Shown: positions 36,738 to 48,300 of the stretch, in pieces
How the letters are laid out: each line of letters opens with the position of its first letter
Numbering within the stretch: position 1 is the first letter of the stretch
Source of the DNA: Endomychus coccineus
Taxonomy: Eukaryota; Arthropoda; Insecta; Coleoptera; Endomychidae
Direction of reading: 5' to 3'
Assembly: GCA_958510875.1 (NCBI GenBank)
Contig: OY294067.1
Location: forward strand, 281,375,242 to 281,439,241
DNA: 64,000 bases
Notes under the pieces: generated by a model
What the model was told of the DNA's origin: nothing
What the model saw: only the letters and a program-made list of their open reading frames with translations
Database searches by the model: none
Program-made: the position numbers and the translations under genes

Positions 36738-37590
36738 CTAGTTTACTCTGTGCCAGTTTTCCTCGTTTCCTCGAGCACCAACAAATTCATCGTTAAAATA
36801 TTCTATCGTTTCACCCTTTACTATGTGATATGTAATTTTATCCACATTGAACACTACAATGTTAATATCACTTTTATTTGTAACTTCCGTTACTCGAGTT
36901 TTAGCGTTATTTCGCTTTCTTCTACGGTATTCAAATACAATTAAAATACATAACTTCATCTATAGATCCTTATCGGGAGGTAGCAAAGGATTACTGGGGT
37001 TGGTCATTTATGAACTCGCAGCATTATTACTATATGATTACATGGTGGGCTTTTACATTATAATGATGACGAATTGCTATATTAATAGTAGGCTATAGAA
37101 TCTAATCAGGATAATAATTCGTGGAATAAATACATTAGATTTAAATAATGGTGAATAAATCAGGTCTGCTTAATCATCGAGAAGTAGAGTACTGATTTTG
37201 TTTTTGTGTTTGCAAATTTCCAAAGATTCCTGTATGTTTAGTTTCGAGCCTTTATCAGCTTTATGTGAAATACGTAAACTGTCTATTTGAGGGAAAGAAT
37301 GATCATTATCGAGAAAATGATCTGCAAATGTGGAACCTGTATTTGAAAATCTGAAGCATCTTTCATGTTCATTAAGCCTAATAAAAAATGAGCGTCCCGT
37401 GTGGCCTATTTAAAAAGAATTTCATTCCTGACAAGATAGATTATAAATATTTTTGGGTGGATTGAATTCAGAAATAGAAGAAAGTTATCGGATTGTCTAT
37501 TTGTCCCTTTGAAACATGTTAAAACATCATCTACATATCTATGCCAGAAAATTATATGTCTGCTAGTAAGTGATTCAATAATTGTATCTT
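36738..37590 (-). mobile_element. PLE-4 copy, minus half of a head-to-head pair
   Basis: Read leftward from 37590: RT with 'IIFWHRYVDDVLTCFKG' (catalytic YVDD near 37530) and 'FLNSIHPKI', then after a large deletion the GIY-YIG end ('GHTGRSFFIRLNEHERCF', 37340-37420; 'TGSTFADHFLDNDHSF'), then the pLTR (36740-36960) with a dead hammerhead. The joint with the oppositely oriented copy is at about 37590-37605. Confidence 0.6.
36887..36927 (-). ncRNA. Dead PLE-4 hammerhead
   Basis: The stem I arms CCGT/ACGG, the stem III loop and the GTA cleavage region (ACTCGAGTA) are kept, but the core is changed to AGAAGAA and GAAA to AAAA. Its identity follows from alignment with 38557-38598. Confidence 0.45.
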
Positions 37591-37599
37591 CTTATTTCT

Positions 37600-38700
37600 G
37601 CTAGAATAAAGTTTATAGTAGACTCTGAAATAAACAATATAATTTTTTTAGATTTAACACTCACAAGAACAGATAACATTTCTTTTAATATTTATTGGAA
37701 AAAAACTTACTCCGATATTATTAACCCATCAGATTCGTTCAGTCCTAGATCATATAAAATGGCTGCCTTTCATTGAATGATACATAGGCTTTATTCAATA
37801 CCATTATCAGAATCAAATTTTCAGAAGGAAGTAGTAAATACAATTAAACGAATCGCATTAAATGATGGTGATTCATCCCAAATAATAACAAAATTAATCA
37901 ACCGTAAACAACAAGACTACATTTACTTCAGTTTACACCAATATTAAAATTCAAGAAGAAAAGAGATTTGTTAGTCTAACTTATTTTGGAAAAATCACTG
38001 AAAACATCCAAAATATATTGAAACACGACTTGAATATTTGAGCCCAATTCGAAATTAGGACATATCTTATTTCATAATAAAGGCAAAACAAAACAATTGA
38101 TAAATTCGGAGTTTATAAGCTATCTTGTGAGGAATGCGATTCCTTTTATACAGGTCAACATTTTCTATTAGATTTAATTAACATAAAATATGCTCTGGAC
38201 TTTCAAAAACAGGTTCCAAATTCGCAGATCATTCTTTCCCCGAAATACAGTTTACATATTTTACATACAGCTGAAGAACCCTCGAAACTACACTTGCTTT
38301 GGAAATTTACAAACACAATACCCTACTTTTATTGATCAAACAAACCAAATTCACCATCATTTAAAGTACTTATTTCACGAATTATTGTCCTGATAATCTT
38401 CTATACCCTGCTTTTAAAATGTGAAAACCCATGTAATTCTATAATAATAATCCTCTTCGTTTATCAATGACCGACCACAACAATCCTTTGCTACTTACCG
38501 ATAAGGATTTATAGATCAAGTTATATAATAACTTAATAATAATATGTAATTGAACACCGTCTGAATATGGCGTAATAACGCTGAAACTCGAGTAACGGAC
38601 GTTACAAATAAAAGTGATATCAACATAGTGTTTAATTTACAACACTGATAAATTCATCGTGCATGTGGTTCTATTGAAGGGGAAGTCATTTATTGGAAAT
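37600..38700 (+). mobile_element. PLE-4 copy, plus half of a head-to-head pair
   Basis: The plus strand starts inside the RT at 'IKFIVDSEINNIIFLDLTLTR', continues with 'FNIYWKKTYSDIINPSDSFSPRSYKMAAFH' and 'IPLSESNFQKEVVNTIKRIA' (thumb), then 'GVYKLSCEECDSFYTGQ' (GIY-YIG motif with CxxC, about 38110-38155), and ends in a pLTR with hammerhead at 38557. Stops and frameshifts are frequent. It begins almost exactly where the minus copy's RT block stops, so the two halves form a head-to-head structure. Confidence 0.65.
38557..38598 (+). ncRNA. PLE-4 hammerhead, nearly intact
   Basis: Stem I CCGT/ACGG; core CTGAATA (intact form CTGATGA); extra T; stem II GGCG-TAATAA-CGCT (one G-U pair); GAA; stem III AC-TCGA-GT; cleavage base A. 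Only the core octet is damaged. It has the same architecture as the PLE-1 ribozyme but a different sequence. Confidence 0.6.
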
Positions 38701-39255
38701 TCAAATGGTATGTATTAACAATAAGTGGTATTACATTTAAAAAAATCGAAAAAATCGGGTGTTCGACTTTTGGCTCGCCCTCTATTCAGCTGTTGCAATA
38801 TTAAAAATGGCAATTTGTCATAAAATTGGACATAGCTTCTGAAACACCCCATTTAATAATTATATGAAACCATGTATATGAAAGATAATCCTAATCTAAA
38901 TTCGCAATAATATATAGGGTGCCCCAATTAAGAAAATGTATGTTTGGTTCACTCTAGTAATATGCAACAACGTGAAGTTTGCAGATCACTACTATTTTCG
39001 TAAATAACTGCTTTATTTGATATCTTCTACAACGGATATATCGAACTTCTATGCACTAATGCCTCACCCTGTAGATATATCAGTAATTCAAGTATGATTC
39101 GATTTGAGAGTTGCCATCATGCCGCATTATCGCAGTCTATTGCTATTGAATATTTTACAATAAAAGAAGTAGTCGCAACAAAATTCCTATCGCAAATTCA
39201 AACATAATTCATTCTAAATGGTATATAGCTTATGCAAATCATTCAAGAAACTCAC
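38701..39255. other. No gene; short dispersed repeat
   Basis: A ggggtgtttcagaagctatg-type sequence (minus strand, 38765-38850) is shared with 39905-39985 and 41695-41790. A gggtgccccaattaag / cctcaccctgtag pair at about 38918-39075 may be the ends of a small MITE. No highwire exon was recognised here. Confidence 0.35.
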
Positions 39256-39397
39256 CTATAAGGCAGCATCCCATCTAAAGCTTGATTAACGGAAGGTGGA
39301 CTGTTGAGCGCCAATCCTTTCGACAGGATTTGAGTATGACTGGCCAATGTCTCGGACGCCATAATCTCAGCCATTTCTACATCAACATCTGCTTCAT
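39256..39397 (-). CDS. hiw: highwire exon k, last one seen
   Basis: Acceptor aatgtag|ATGAAG, donor TTATAG|GTGAGT, phase 1 in and 2 out. 'EMAEIMASETLASHTQILSK' and 'NQALDGMLPYR'. A clean donor shows that the gene continues leftward, but no further exon was recognised before the window edge. Confidence 0.82.
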
Positions 39398-42300
39398 CTA
39401 CATTAAAACGAATACTATAAGATTATGAAGGAAGATTGGGGAACAGCTTCCTTACCTCCAAAAGACGGCAATTGCAGATCTTTCTTCATCAAACTAGCAG
39501 CACACATTCCTCCTAAGAATGCCAATTCCGCTTCCAAGTGTTTCAAATACGAAAGATGTCCAGTGGGACCGGCTGGTGGCCATTCGTAACCCACGACCAG
39601 GCATTTGAAGCCATAAGCGTTGACCTTATCGTCTTTCAGGTAATCGGACGCGGTTTCCAGGGAAAATATCACTTCGTTCCCGGGTAGAATCACGGCATTA
39701 CTTGGCCACTGCAAACTGGAGAACAAAGAAGTTCCTTTAATCAGTCAGTATTCGGCAAGTAGCTAACGGGAATTTTATTTATCACTACACCCGACACACA
39801 CACCAAAAATCCATATTAAGGATTAAGGAGCTGGAAAAGTAAGTAAACTGACATCAATAATTCAGATTTCAAGAATAAAACAATAAAATCCTCCAGCATG
39901 AGGCCTAATCTGACGGAACTATGTCCAATTGTATATGATAATCATTTTTTAAATATTGCAGCAACTGAACTTTTTTTATATACTTTACACGAGAGGGAAA
40001 CCTATAATGAGAACATCGTGTGACCCAGCAGTGGAATGTTGGGGGAGGAGATAGGAATTCGAATTTTCCCTGAAGGTTTGGGGGCATAGATGAGACCTCA
40101 CTATAGAAAAATGAAGTTTGGTAGGAAGAAGTTCGACAGGTCTCGAACTTGACAATGAAGGGGTGACTAGTTTAAGCTCGTCCAGTCCGCCTGTCTGGAA
40201 TCTCTAATGGTGGAATAATAGACATTGAAAGTTTATTCGAATTGACAACACATTATGAATTAATGAATTCGTATTTATCTCCAGCTGATGGTATTTTGAA
40301 ATTAGTTTCATATGTACAGGGTGGCGTTCCATTTTACTAGGATGAACCAAACATACATTTGCTTAAAAAGGATATATTATTTCGAATTTATATTATCCTC
40401 ATCTGTCCCATATAGTCCAGGCTATGAACCGGAAAATAAAAAAAAACACGTAAGTTCGAATCAAAAAATTTTTCTGCATTAGCTTCAGGAGGTTGTCAGG
40501 ATCATGCATACACCTTAAAACCTCTTGGCAACCCCAACCCCAGCACCCATTGGGGGTGGGCCGAAATCTCCCCCAAATTTTCAACATGCCACCAAGGGAT
40601 TTTTTAGGGTCGCTGGTCATGAATCCGTAGCCACATTTACTTGCAATCCATCGTAGGGGTGGTCAAATCGACAAAATTGGCCAATTTCGCACCCCTAATA
40701 TGTTATTTTGCAATTTACGTGTTTTTGGCATTTCGAATGCACGAAGGTTTTTTTTTGGGTCGCTGAATACGATTCCGAAGCCTGATTTACTTGAAATTCA
40801 TCGTTGAGGTGGTAAAATCAACAAAATTCGCCAATTTCTTCGATTTTACCAGCCCCAAAATTGATTGCAAGTAAATATGTCACCGGATTCGTGTTCAGCG
40901 ACCCAAAAAAAACCCTTGGTGCATTCGAAATGCCAAAAACACGTAAATTACAAAATAACATATTAGGGGTGCGAAATTGGCCAATTTTGTCAATTTGACC
41001 ATCCCTACGATGGATTGCAAGTAAATGTGGCTACGCATTCGTGATCAGCGACCCAAAAAACCCCCTTGGTGGGATGTTGCAAATTTGGGGGGATTCGTGT
41101 TCCGCAACCCAAAAAAACCCCTTGGTGCATTCGAAATGCCAAAAACACGTAAATTACAAAAAACATATTAGGGGTGCAAAATTGGCCAATTTTGTCAATT
41201 TGACCACCCCTACGATGGATTGCAAGTAAATGTGGCTACGGATTCGTGATCAGCGACCCAAAAAACCCCCCTTGGTGGGATGTTGCAAATTTGGGGGGAT
41301 TCGTGTTCCGCAACCCAAAAAAACCCCTTGGTGCATTCGAAATGCCAAAAACACGTAAATTACAAAAAAAACATATTAGGGGTGCGAAATTGGCCAATTT
41401 TGTCAATTTGACCATCCCTACGATGGATTGCAAGTGAATGTGGCTACGGATTCGTGATCAGCGACCCAAAAAACCCCCTTGGTGGGATGTTGCAAATTTG
41501 GGGGAGATTTTGGGCCATTTTCGCCCCCAATGGGTGGTGGGGTTGGGGTTCCCAAGAGGTTTTAAGGTGTATGAATGATCCTGAGAATCTCCTGAAGCTA
41601 ATGCAAAAAAAAATTTTGGATTCTAACTTACATGTTTTTTTTTTATTATAGCTAAAATCTCGGTTCACAGCCTGGACTAATACTTGCAATATAGGGTTTC
41701 ATACAATTGTACCGGATGTTTCAGAAGTTATGTCCAATTGTATACGAAAACATATTTTTTTTGTAATATTGCAACAACTGGATTGGAAATGTCGCAAAAT
41801 AAATGATTTTAGGTATAGTGAGTGCTTGATAAAAATGAAACCAGAAAATAAAGTCTGGTAGGAAGAAGTTCGGCAGCTCTTCAGTTTGACAACCTGGATC
41901 TTCAATGGTGGAATAATAGACATTGAAGTTTAATCATACTGACAAAATTTATTTATAAGCGAAAAAGCAATTAAATGAATTTATATCTCCAGCTGAGGGT
42001 AATCCCTTTAGTCGAGTCAAATAGGTATTTCATTACGAAAATCGAAAGATGTGGACCGATTTTGAAGAAACAAAGTGCATTCGATTCGGGATGACGTCTA
42101 GAAAAAAGCTTACCGGTTAGTTTTTTGTGCAAATTCGTTATTTTTTTACAAACGAAAAATTGACAAATTTTTGGGAAAATTTAGTCGGGGGTTTTCGGGG
42201 TCGCTGATTACGATTCTGAACTCAGATTGGCCAAAATCGAACTCCCCAGCTGGTAATTGGCCACTTTAATTGGACAAAGTGACCATTTTTTCATCAAAAA

Positions 42301-45300
42301 TAGCCAGGAAAAAACGCTCGGGGGTTTTTGGGTTCGCTGATTACGATTCTGAACTCAGATTGGCCAAAATTGATCTTCTCAGCTGGTAATTCTGCTTAGT
42401 TTTGATGAAATTTTGGAAATTGGTCAATTTTGTCCAATTAAACCTGCCAATTACCAGCTGAGGAGTTCGATTTTGGACAATTTGACTTCAGAATAGTACT
42501 CAGCGACCCCGAAAACCCCCGAGTAATTTTTCCTGTCTATTTGCAATGAAATTAAGAAAAAATGATCAATTTTGTCCAATTAAACTGGCCAATTACCAGC
42601 TGGGAAGATCGATTTTGGCCAATCTGAGTTCAGAATCGTAATCAGCGACCCCAAAAACTCCCGAGCGATTTTTCCTGGCTATTTTTGATGAAATTTAAAA
42701 AAATGGTCACTTTGTCCAATTAAAGTGGCCAATTACCAGCTGGGGAGTTCGATTTTGGCCAATCTGAGTTCAGAATCGTAATCAGCGACCCCGAAAACCC
42801 CCGACTAAATTTTCCCAATAATTAGCCAAAAATTGGTCAATTTTTCGTTTAAAAAAAAATAACGAATTTGCACAAAAAACTAAACGGTAAGCTTTTTTCT
42901 AGACGTCATCCCAAATCGAATGCACTTTGTTTCATCAAAATCGGTCCATATCTTTCGATTTTCGTAAGTCGGCCTGTTTTAATACCTATTTGACTCGACT
43001 ATTATTTGCACTATTAATTCCAAACAGTAATTAATAAAGCATATTTTGATCTCTAATTTAGTTTACTCTGTTGAAAGCTAGTCGGTAGCTGAAAGGACCT
43101 TAGTAGTTTAACAATATTTTTAGTGAATAGGGGGGATTATTTCTTATTATTCCTGCTTTATTTGTTCAATTATACAAATTTATGAGAATTATCCTAACTA
43201 TCGGGATGCAATCTCTTCCACTTATGACGTACTATAATTGTTTTACTTACCGCCCAGTAAATTTATGTAACACGGGCCAATAGGGCATAGGAGGAGTTTC
43301 GTTGTCTTCAACGTCAACACTTCTATTGTCGAAAAGCTTGTTACTAGGAGCGGCAATAGAAGGTACATATAATTGCAAAGAATCTTCTGGTTGGACAGAT
43401 GCGCAAGATTGATCGAATTCTAGCGAAAGCCATTTCACACTCTCTGGGAATTGCACTCTAAAATTGAAAACAAAAAGTTACGTCATATTATTTAACTTTT
43501 TGATTATTCATTTACCTATAGTTGGAGACCGTGGCCGGTTTATATGGATGATCACTTTGTACCCATGTATAATGATGACTTGTTGTGTTCAGTTTACATT
43601 CTAGCACATCATGATTGGAGATGTTCGAAGATATAAAAGCCTTATTAGAAGTTGGTGACGAACTACCAATCAAATTTAAAGCAGCAACGTGTGGCAGAAG
43701 ATCGTATATTAACCCAAGAATGTAAACGGCACTCTAAAGAAAATACCAAAGATCAATAATTGGAAAGTAATGTACTATACGAGGGCAAAGTGAAAAGTCA
43801 CTGAAAAATTAAACAACCTTCCAAATAATACGATTTTGGCAATCCTTCTAAATAGGCGTTTGTTTCGGCGATGACCTCATCGTTCGAACCGAATCTTTTT
43901 CCGCCGAGCCGTTTCTTCAAGTTTGGTAATAGATGGGAATCGCAGGAGACCAAAGCTCGAAAATATGGTGGATGACGAACAAATTCGTAGCGCAATTCAT
44001 GCAATTTTGCCATTTCGACTGCGGACCTGTGCGCCGGTGCGTTGTCCTGGTTGAAGAGCATTTTTTTCGCTTTAAATCGGCGTCGAATCGATTCAACAGT
44101 TCTGCATAATATACGTTTTGCCCTTTTCAAGTTAATCGATATGGACGAAACCGTGTGCATCCCAGAAAACTGACGCCATGACTTTGTTGGCCGATGAACC
44201 CACTTTGGCCTTTTTCGGCTTCGATTCGCCAGGACAAGTACACCGTTTCGATTGTTCTTTGGTCTCTGGTATGTTGTGATGGTTACATGTTTCGTCCACG
44301 GTTACAAAACGGCGCAAAAGGTCCTTCTTATCGCGCTGGAACATCGCCAAACACTCCTTTGAAGTTGTCACACGGTCGCGCTTGTTGTCAACAGAGAGCA
44401 AATGCGGCACACATCTGGCAGATAGGTTTCTCATGTTCAAAAATGTATGCAAAATGTTCCGTACCAGTTCGGTTGAGATGCCCATAGCCTCAGCTATCTC
44501 GTGCATTTCGCCAATGGTCCAATATCATACCATAAATTTCATCGACGATTTCTGGAGTTGTTACCTCAATTAGACGACCAGAACGTTCGGCGTCCTTTGT
44601 GGTCGCAACAAAGTGCGACAAGCGATGTTTTGCGTAATGATTTATTTATCCACACAAGAAATATTTTTTAATCAAGACGCGAAATTCACTTTTTTCCATG
44701 TTTACAAAAATCTTGAAGATTGCTTGCTTTCGATGGGTGTCAATACCAAAGAGATCAAGAATAGAGTACTTGAAGGTAGATATTTTTTGACTCCGTCTAA
44801 GGAATTTGACGAGCGGCTTTCTGCTTCTACTCGTTCCCGATATGCCCCGCCTACTTATGCGCTATTTGTTTTTTTTAATAAAGCGCCGAGAAAGTGGGCG
44901 GAGCATATAATTAGAAAGAGATAGCCTGTCTTCAAAATTCTTAGACGGGGTCTCAAAACAGAATTGATTGACATATCAGTCTGAAAATTTTGCAATGCGT
45001 TCAAGTTAAAGATGGTACATCAAAAATTTCGCACGAGATTTTGATTGATGTCTTGAAGTTTTTATTTCTTAGCACCTAGAACACTCACTGAACTTCGCGC
45101 GTCTGTGGTCTGCTATTAACACAAGGCACTATAACATTAATTCGAAAGGTTTAGTTTTTGTTAACCTTATCATATTCTCATTTTAGAGTAATCCTGAGGC
45201 TTTCAAGGAAGGCGAGTTACCTTTTTTCTTGCTGATGAAGATAATAAACGCTGAATTTTACCTTCCACCTATTATATTAATAATGCCTTATTTAACTGGA

Positions 45301-48300
45301 TAATCGTCCTCTACGTCCCTTCATAACTAGGGGAAGGATTGCAAATTCTTTCTCTTAAATTGATCCACATTCCGTTCGTTGGTAAATATTAAACATCAAT
45401 ATTTCATATTCATTGAATGAGTCGGAGTCCTTATCATCAGCTCATTTTCGTGGCGCCATCTGTTTTATTTTTCAGGGACTTTTCACCTTGCACTCGTAAT
45501 AATAAATTTTGGATATACAGTACGCCGAACAAACATAGCTTGTATTTTAAATGAAAGAGGGAGTTGGTGTAAGATCAATCACATGAGTGATATAACTAGG
45601 CAAATTATAGAACGTTTGAATTCGATTTCCATCTCGTTGACACATCATATCTTCTAACCTGAACTTGTTGAACTCAAAGGGTTGAAGTAGGAGGTTTTGC
45701 GGCAATTTGTTCGTTTCGCGCAAAAAAAAACCTAAAGCTAGCATTTCGGAAAATTACCTTAGGATCGCTAGTTGCAAGTGGGCTGATATGCGCCAAAACC
45801 AGAGGAAGTAGGGTAGCCACCACGCAAGCGTCATTTAAAATATCAGCGGCCGGTACCTCTTCGGCTTTTTCTCTGGCCGACGACATTAAATTACACGCAC
45901 TTTGAACGATGGCACTCGTAAGAGTCAAAGCGGCTTTCCTAGCTTGTTGTTCTAACTTGGTAGTGGAAGTTTTCCCGAATTCTAGTGGATTACTGAAAAA
46001 CCGTTCATTATGAAACTGCTGAAGAACCTCAGCCAACCACCTCTCTCACCTATAATATAACAAAACAGGAATTTGACCTCTCGTTAATGTGGTACCATTG
46101 AAACTTAAAGAGCAAGTAGAGAATGTAAATGTGGTGTTATCTGAACCTTTCACAGAATTCAACCCTCCATCACCATTGTTAGTTCTACCACCATGGTTTC
46201 TTAAGCGTATGGCATATTTTACATTTTCCTAAAGACAAAATAATTTCAAAGGTTATAGATCGAATTCTGTACTGATTTAAAGTGGTATTATTGATCTCTA
46301 AGGCGCTTACTTTTACTGGAACAGCTCTGTCGAATTTTATTTCTATAACATCAGGAGCAAAGTCTTCCGGTCCAAAAGAACCTCGAGTAACTTCTAAACT
46401 ATTCCATCTTTGAGTATGTGTATGACTGTCTGTGCCATTCAAAGTACTTTGCTGAAATATGAAAATGATATAACGATATTTTATGAGTAGAGAAGATGTA
46501 ACAAGGGTTTAGTACAGGTTATTTCCAATATTTAAAAAAACAAAGGCATTCTTAGTAAATTAAAATTTCATGTAAAATTAAAATATCTAACAGTAAAGAA
46601 CATCCAGGGGTTCCCAGATGTTTTCAATATTGAATGTAGCTCGAGGAAGTTAGGGAATTTCTAAAATAAATATAAGACAATTCACACTCGTTTCAACGAG
46701 GGTGGTATGACCATAGCTGGAAGGTCAAGAAGGTTGCAAAAGTCCACACAAAGCGTTGGTAATAAAGGATATAATAAACCTGTCGAACCAATACCCGATA
46801 TACGACGAGAAACTAATGGTTTGCTACAAGATAGATATTGATGTTTTCCATCTGGAGATGTTTTATGTACATTCAAATCAGTTAGGGATATTTAGTAAAG
46901 GACAGATAGATTTAGAAATCCCCACATTCTGTACCAAAGACCTCAAGAGAGAAATCTTATTGCTTATTGGTTAAACAATTCAGGGATCCGTTTCCGAATT
47001 GTAGATTGGTTCTTGAGGAAAAGGACGCATTATAAATACTAGGGATAGTGCCTAAAACCTTCAGTTATATTTTCTAGCTTGAATTAGTCTCTTGAGAAAT
47101 CACGTGACACTTAATTTCAATTAATTTAACTTGATAGTTTCTCCCGAGTGTTTTTGGTAAGAATGGTGGATTTCGCTTAATCAGAATTGTTTTAGATTTT
47201 CGATCAAAGTTATTGTTCCCAGTTTTTATTCAAGTTAAATTCAAGAATACTTTCAAATCATTCCATTCATTTTCGATCCCCTAGGTTCATCCTGGTTGGA
47301 TATCAATTTATTAATCTTAGTTTAATTTCTCTTTTAGTTGATTTAGATTATCTAGGTATTTTATTTGAGTATAGATTTTGATCTTAGTTTTTTATTCTTA
47401 TTAGTAATAAAGTTAATCATAATATTCATTTCTATTATCTTTAATTTTCATACATTCTCTTATTATTATCATTATCATTTAATTGTTATTTTTCTATTAT
47501 TAAATGTTATTGTTGTTGTTGAGTATGAGTTTATCTGATTGATATTAGCGTTTATCCTTCCTCTTACCTTCCAGTGTGTTAAAATCTTAAGTGTCTTGTG
47601 AAAGAAAAGGGTAAGTGTCAATGATATTTTTCACGTTTGTTCTGGCTAATCAATGATTGGAATCAAACTCCAACGTGTCATGGTTCTCTTAATTTAATGG
47701 CCACACTGTTAATAAATAAATAGATTGAGGAATAAGGAATAATATGAATTCCTTAAGTAAAGTTTTATAGAGTTTTTATTGATAGAGTACCATGTTACAA
47801 TGTAAAGAACATCCAGGGGTTCCCAGATGTTTTCAATATTGAATGTAGCTCGAGGAAGTTAGCGAATTTCTAAAATAAATATAAGACAATTCACACTCGT
47901 TTCAACGAGGGTGGTATGACCATAGCTGGAAGGTCAAGAAGGTTGCAAAAGTCCACACAAAGCGTTGGTAATAAAGGATATAATAAACCTGTCGAACCAA
48001 TACCCGATATACGACGAGAAACTAATGGTTTGCTACAAGATAGATATTGATGTTTTCCATCTGGAGATGTTTTATGTACATTCAAATCAGTTAGGGATAT
48101 TTAGTAAAGGACAGATAGATTTAGAAATCCCCACATTCTGTACCAAAGACCTCAAGAGAGAAATCTTATTGCTTATTGGTTAAACAATTCAGGGATCCGT
48201 TTCCGAATTGTAGATTGGTTCTTGAGGAAAAGGACGCATTATAAATACTAGGGATAATGCCTAAAACCTTCAGTTATATTTTCTAGCTTGAATTAGTCTC

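Larger units (their letters stand above)
41935..43160 (+). mobile_element. PLE-2 3' end, split by a foldback element
   Basis: Plus-strand PLE-2 ORF tail (agcaattaaatgaatttata...ccagctgagggtaatccc, 41961-42008) continues after the foldback at 43002 with tttgcactatta and the pLTR, including a decayed hammerhead, to about 43160. Removing 42009-43001 restores the PLE-2 order seen at 14690-14830. Confidence 0.6.

Noticed and set aside
44194..44573. Plus-strand frames of 97 and 63 codons
   Set aside because: They are antisense to the mariner transposase relic.
46682..48183. Short frames repeated in both 1209-bp units
   Set aside because: They recur only because the unit is duplicated; no homology, and they overlap the promoter-like region.
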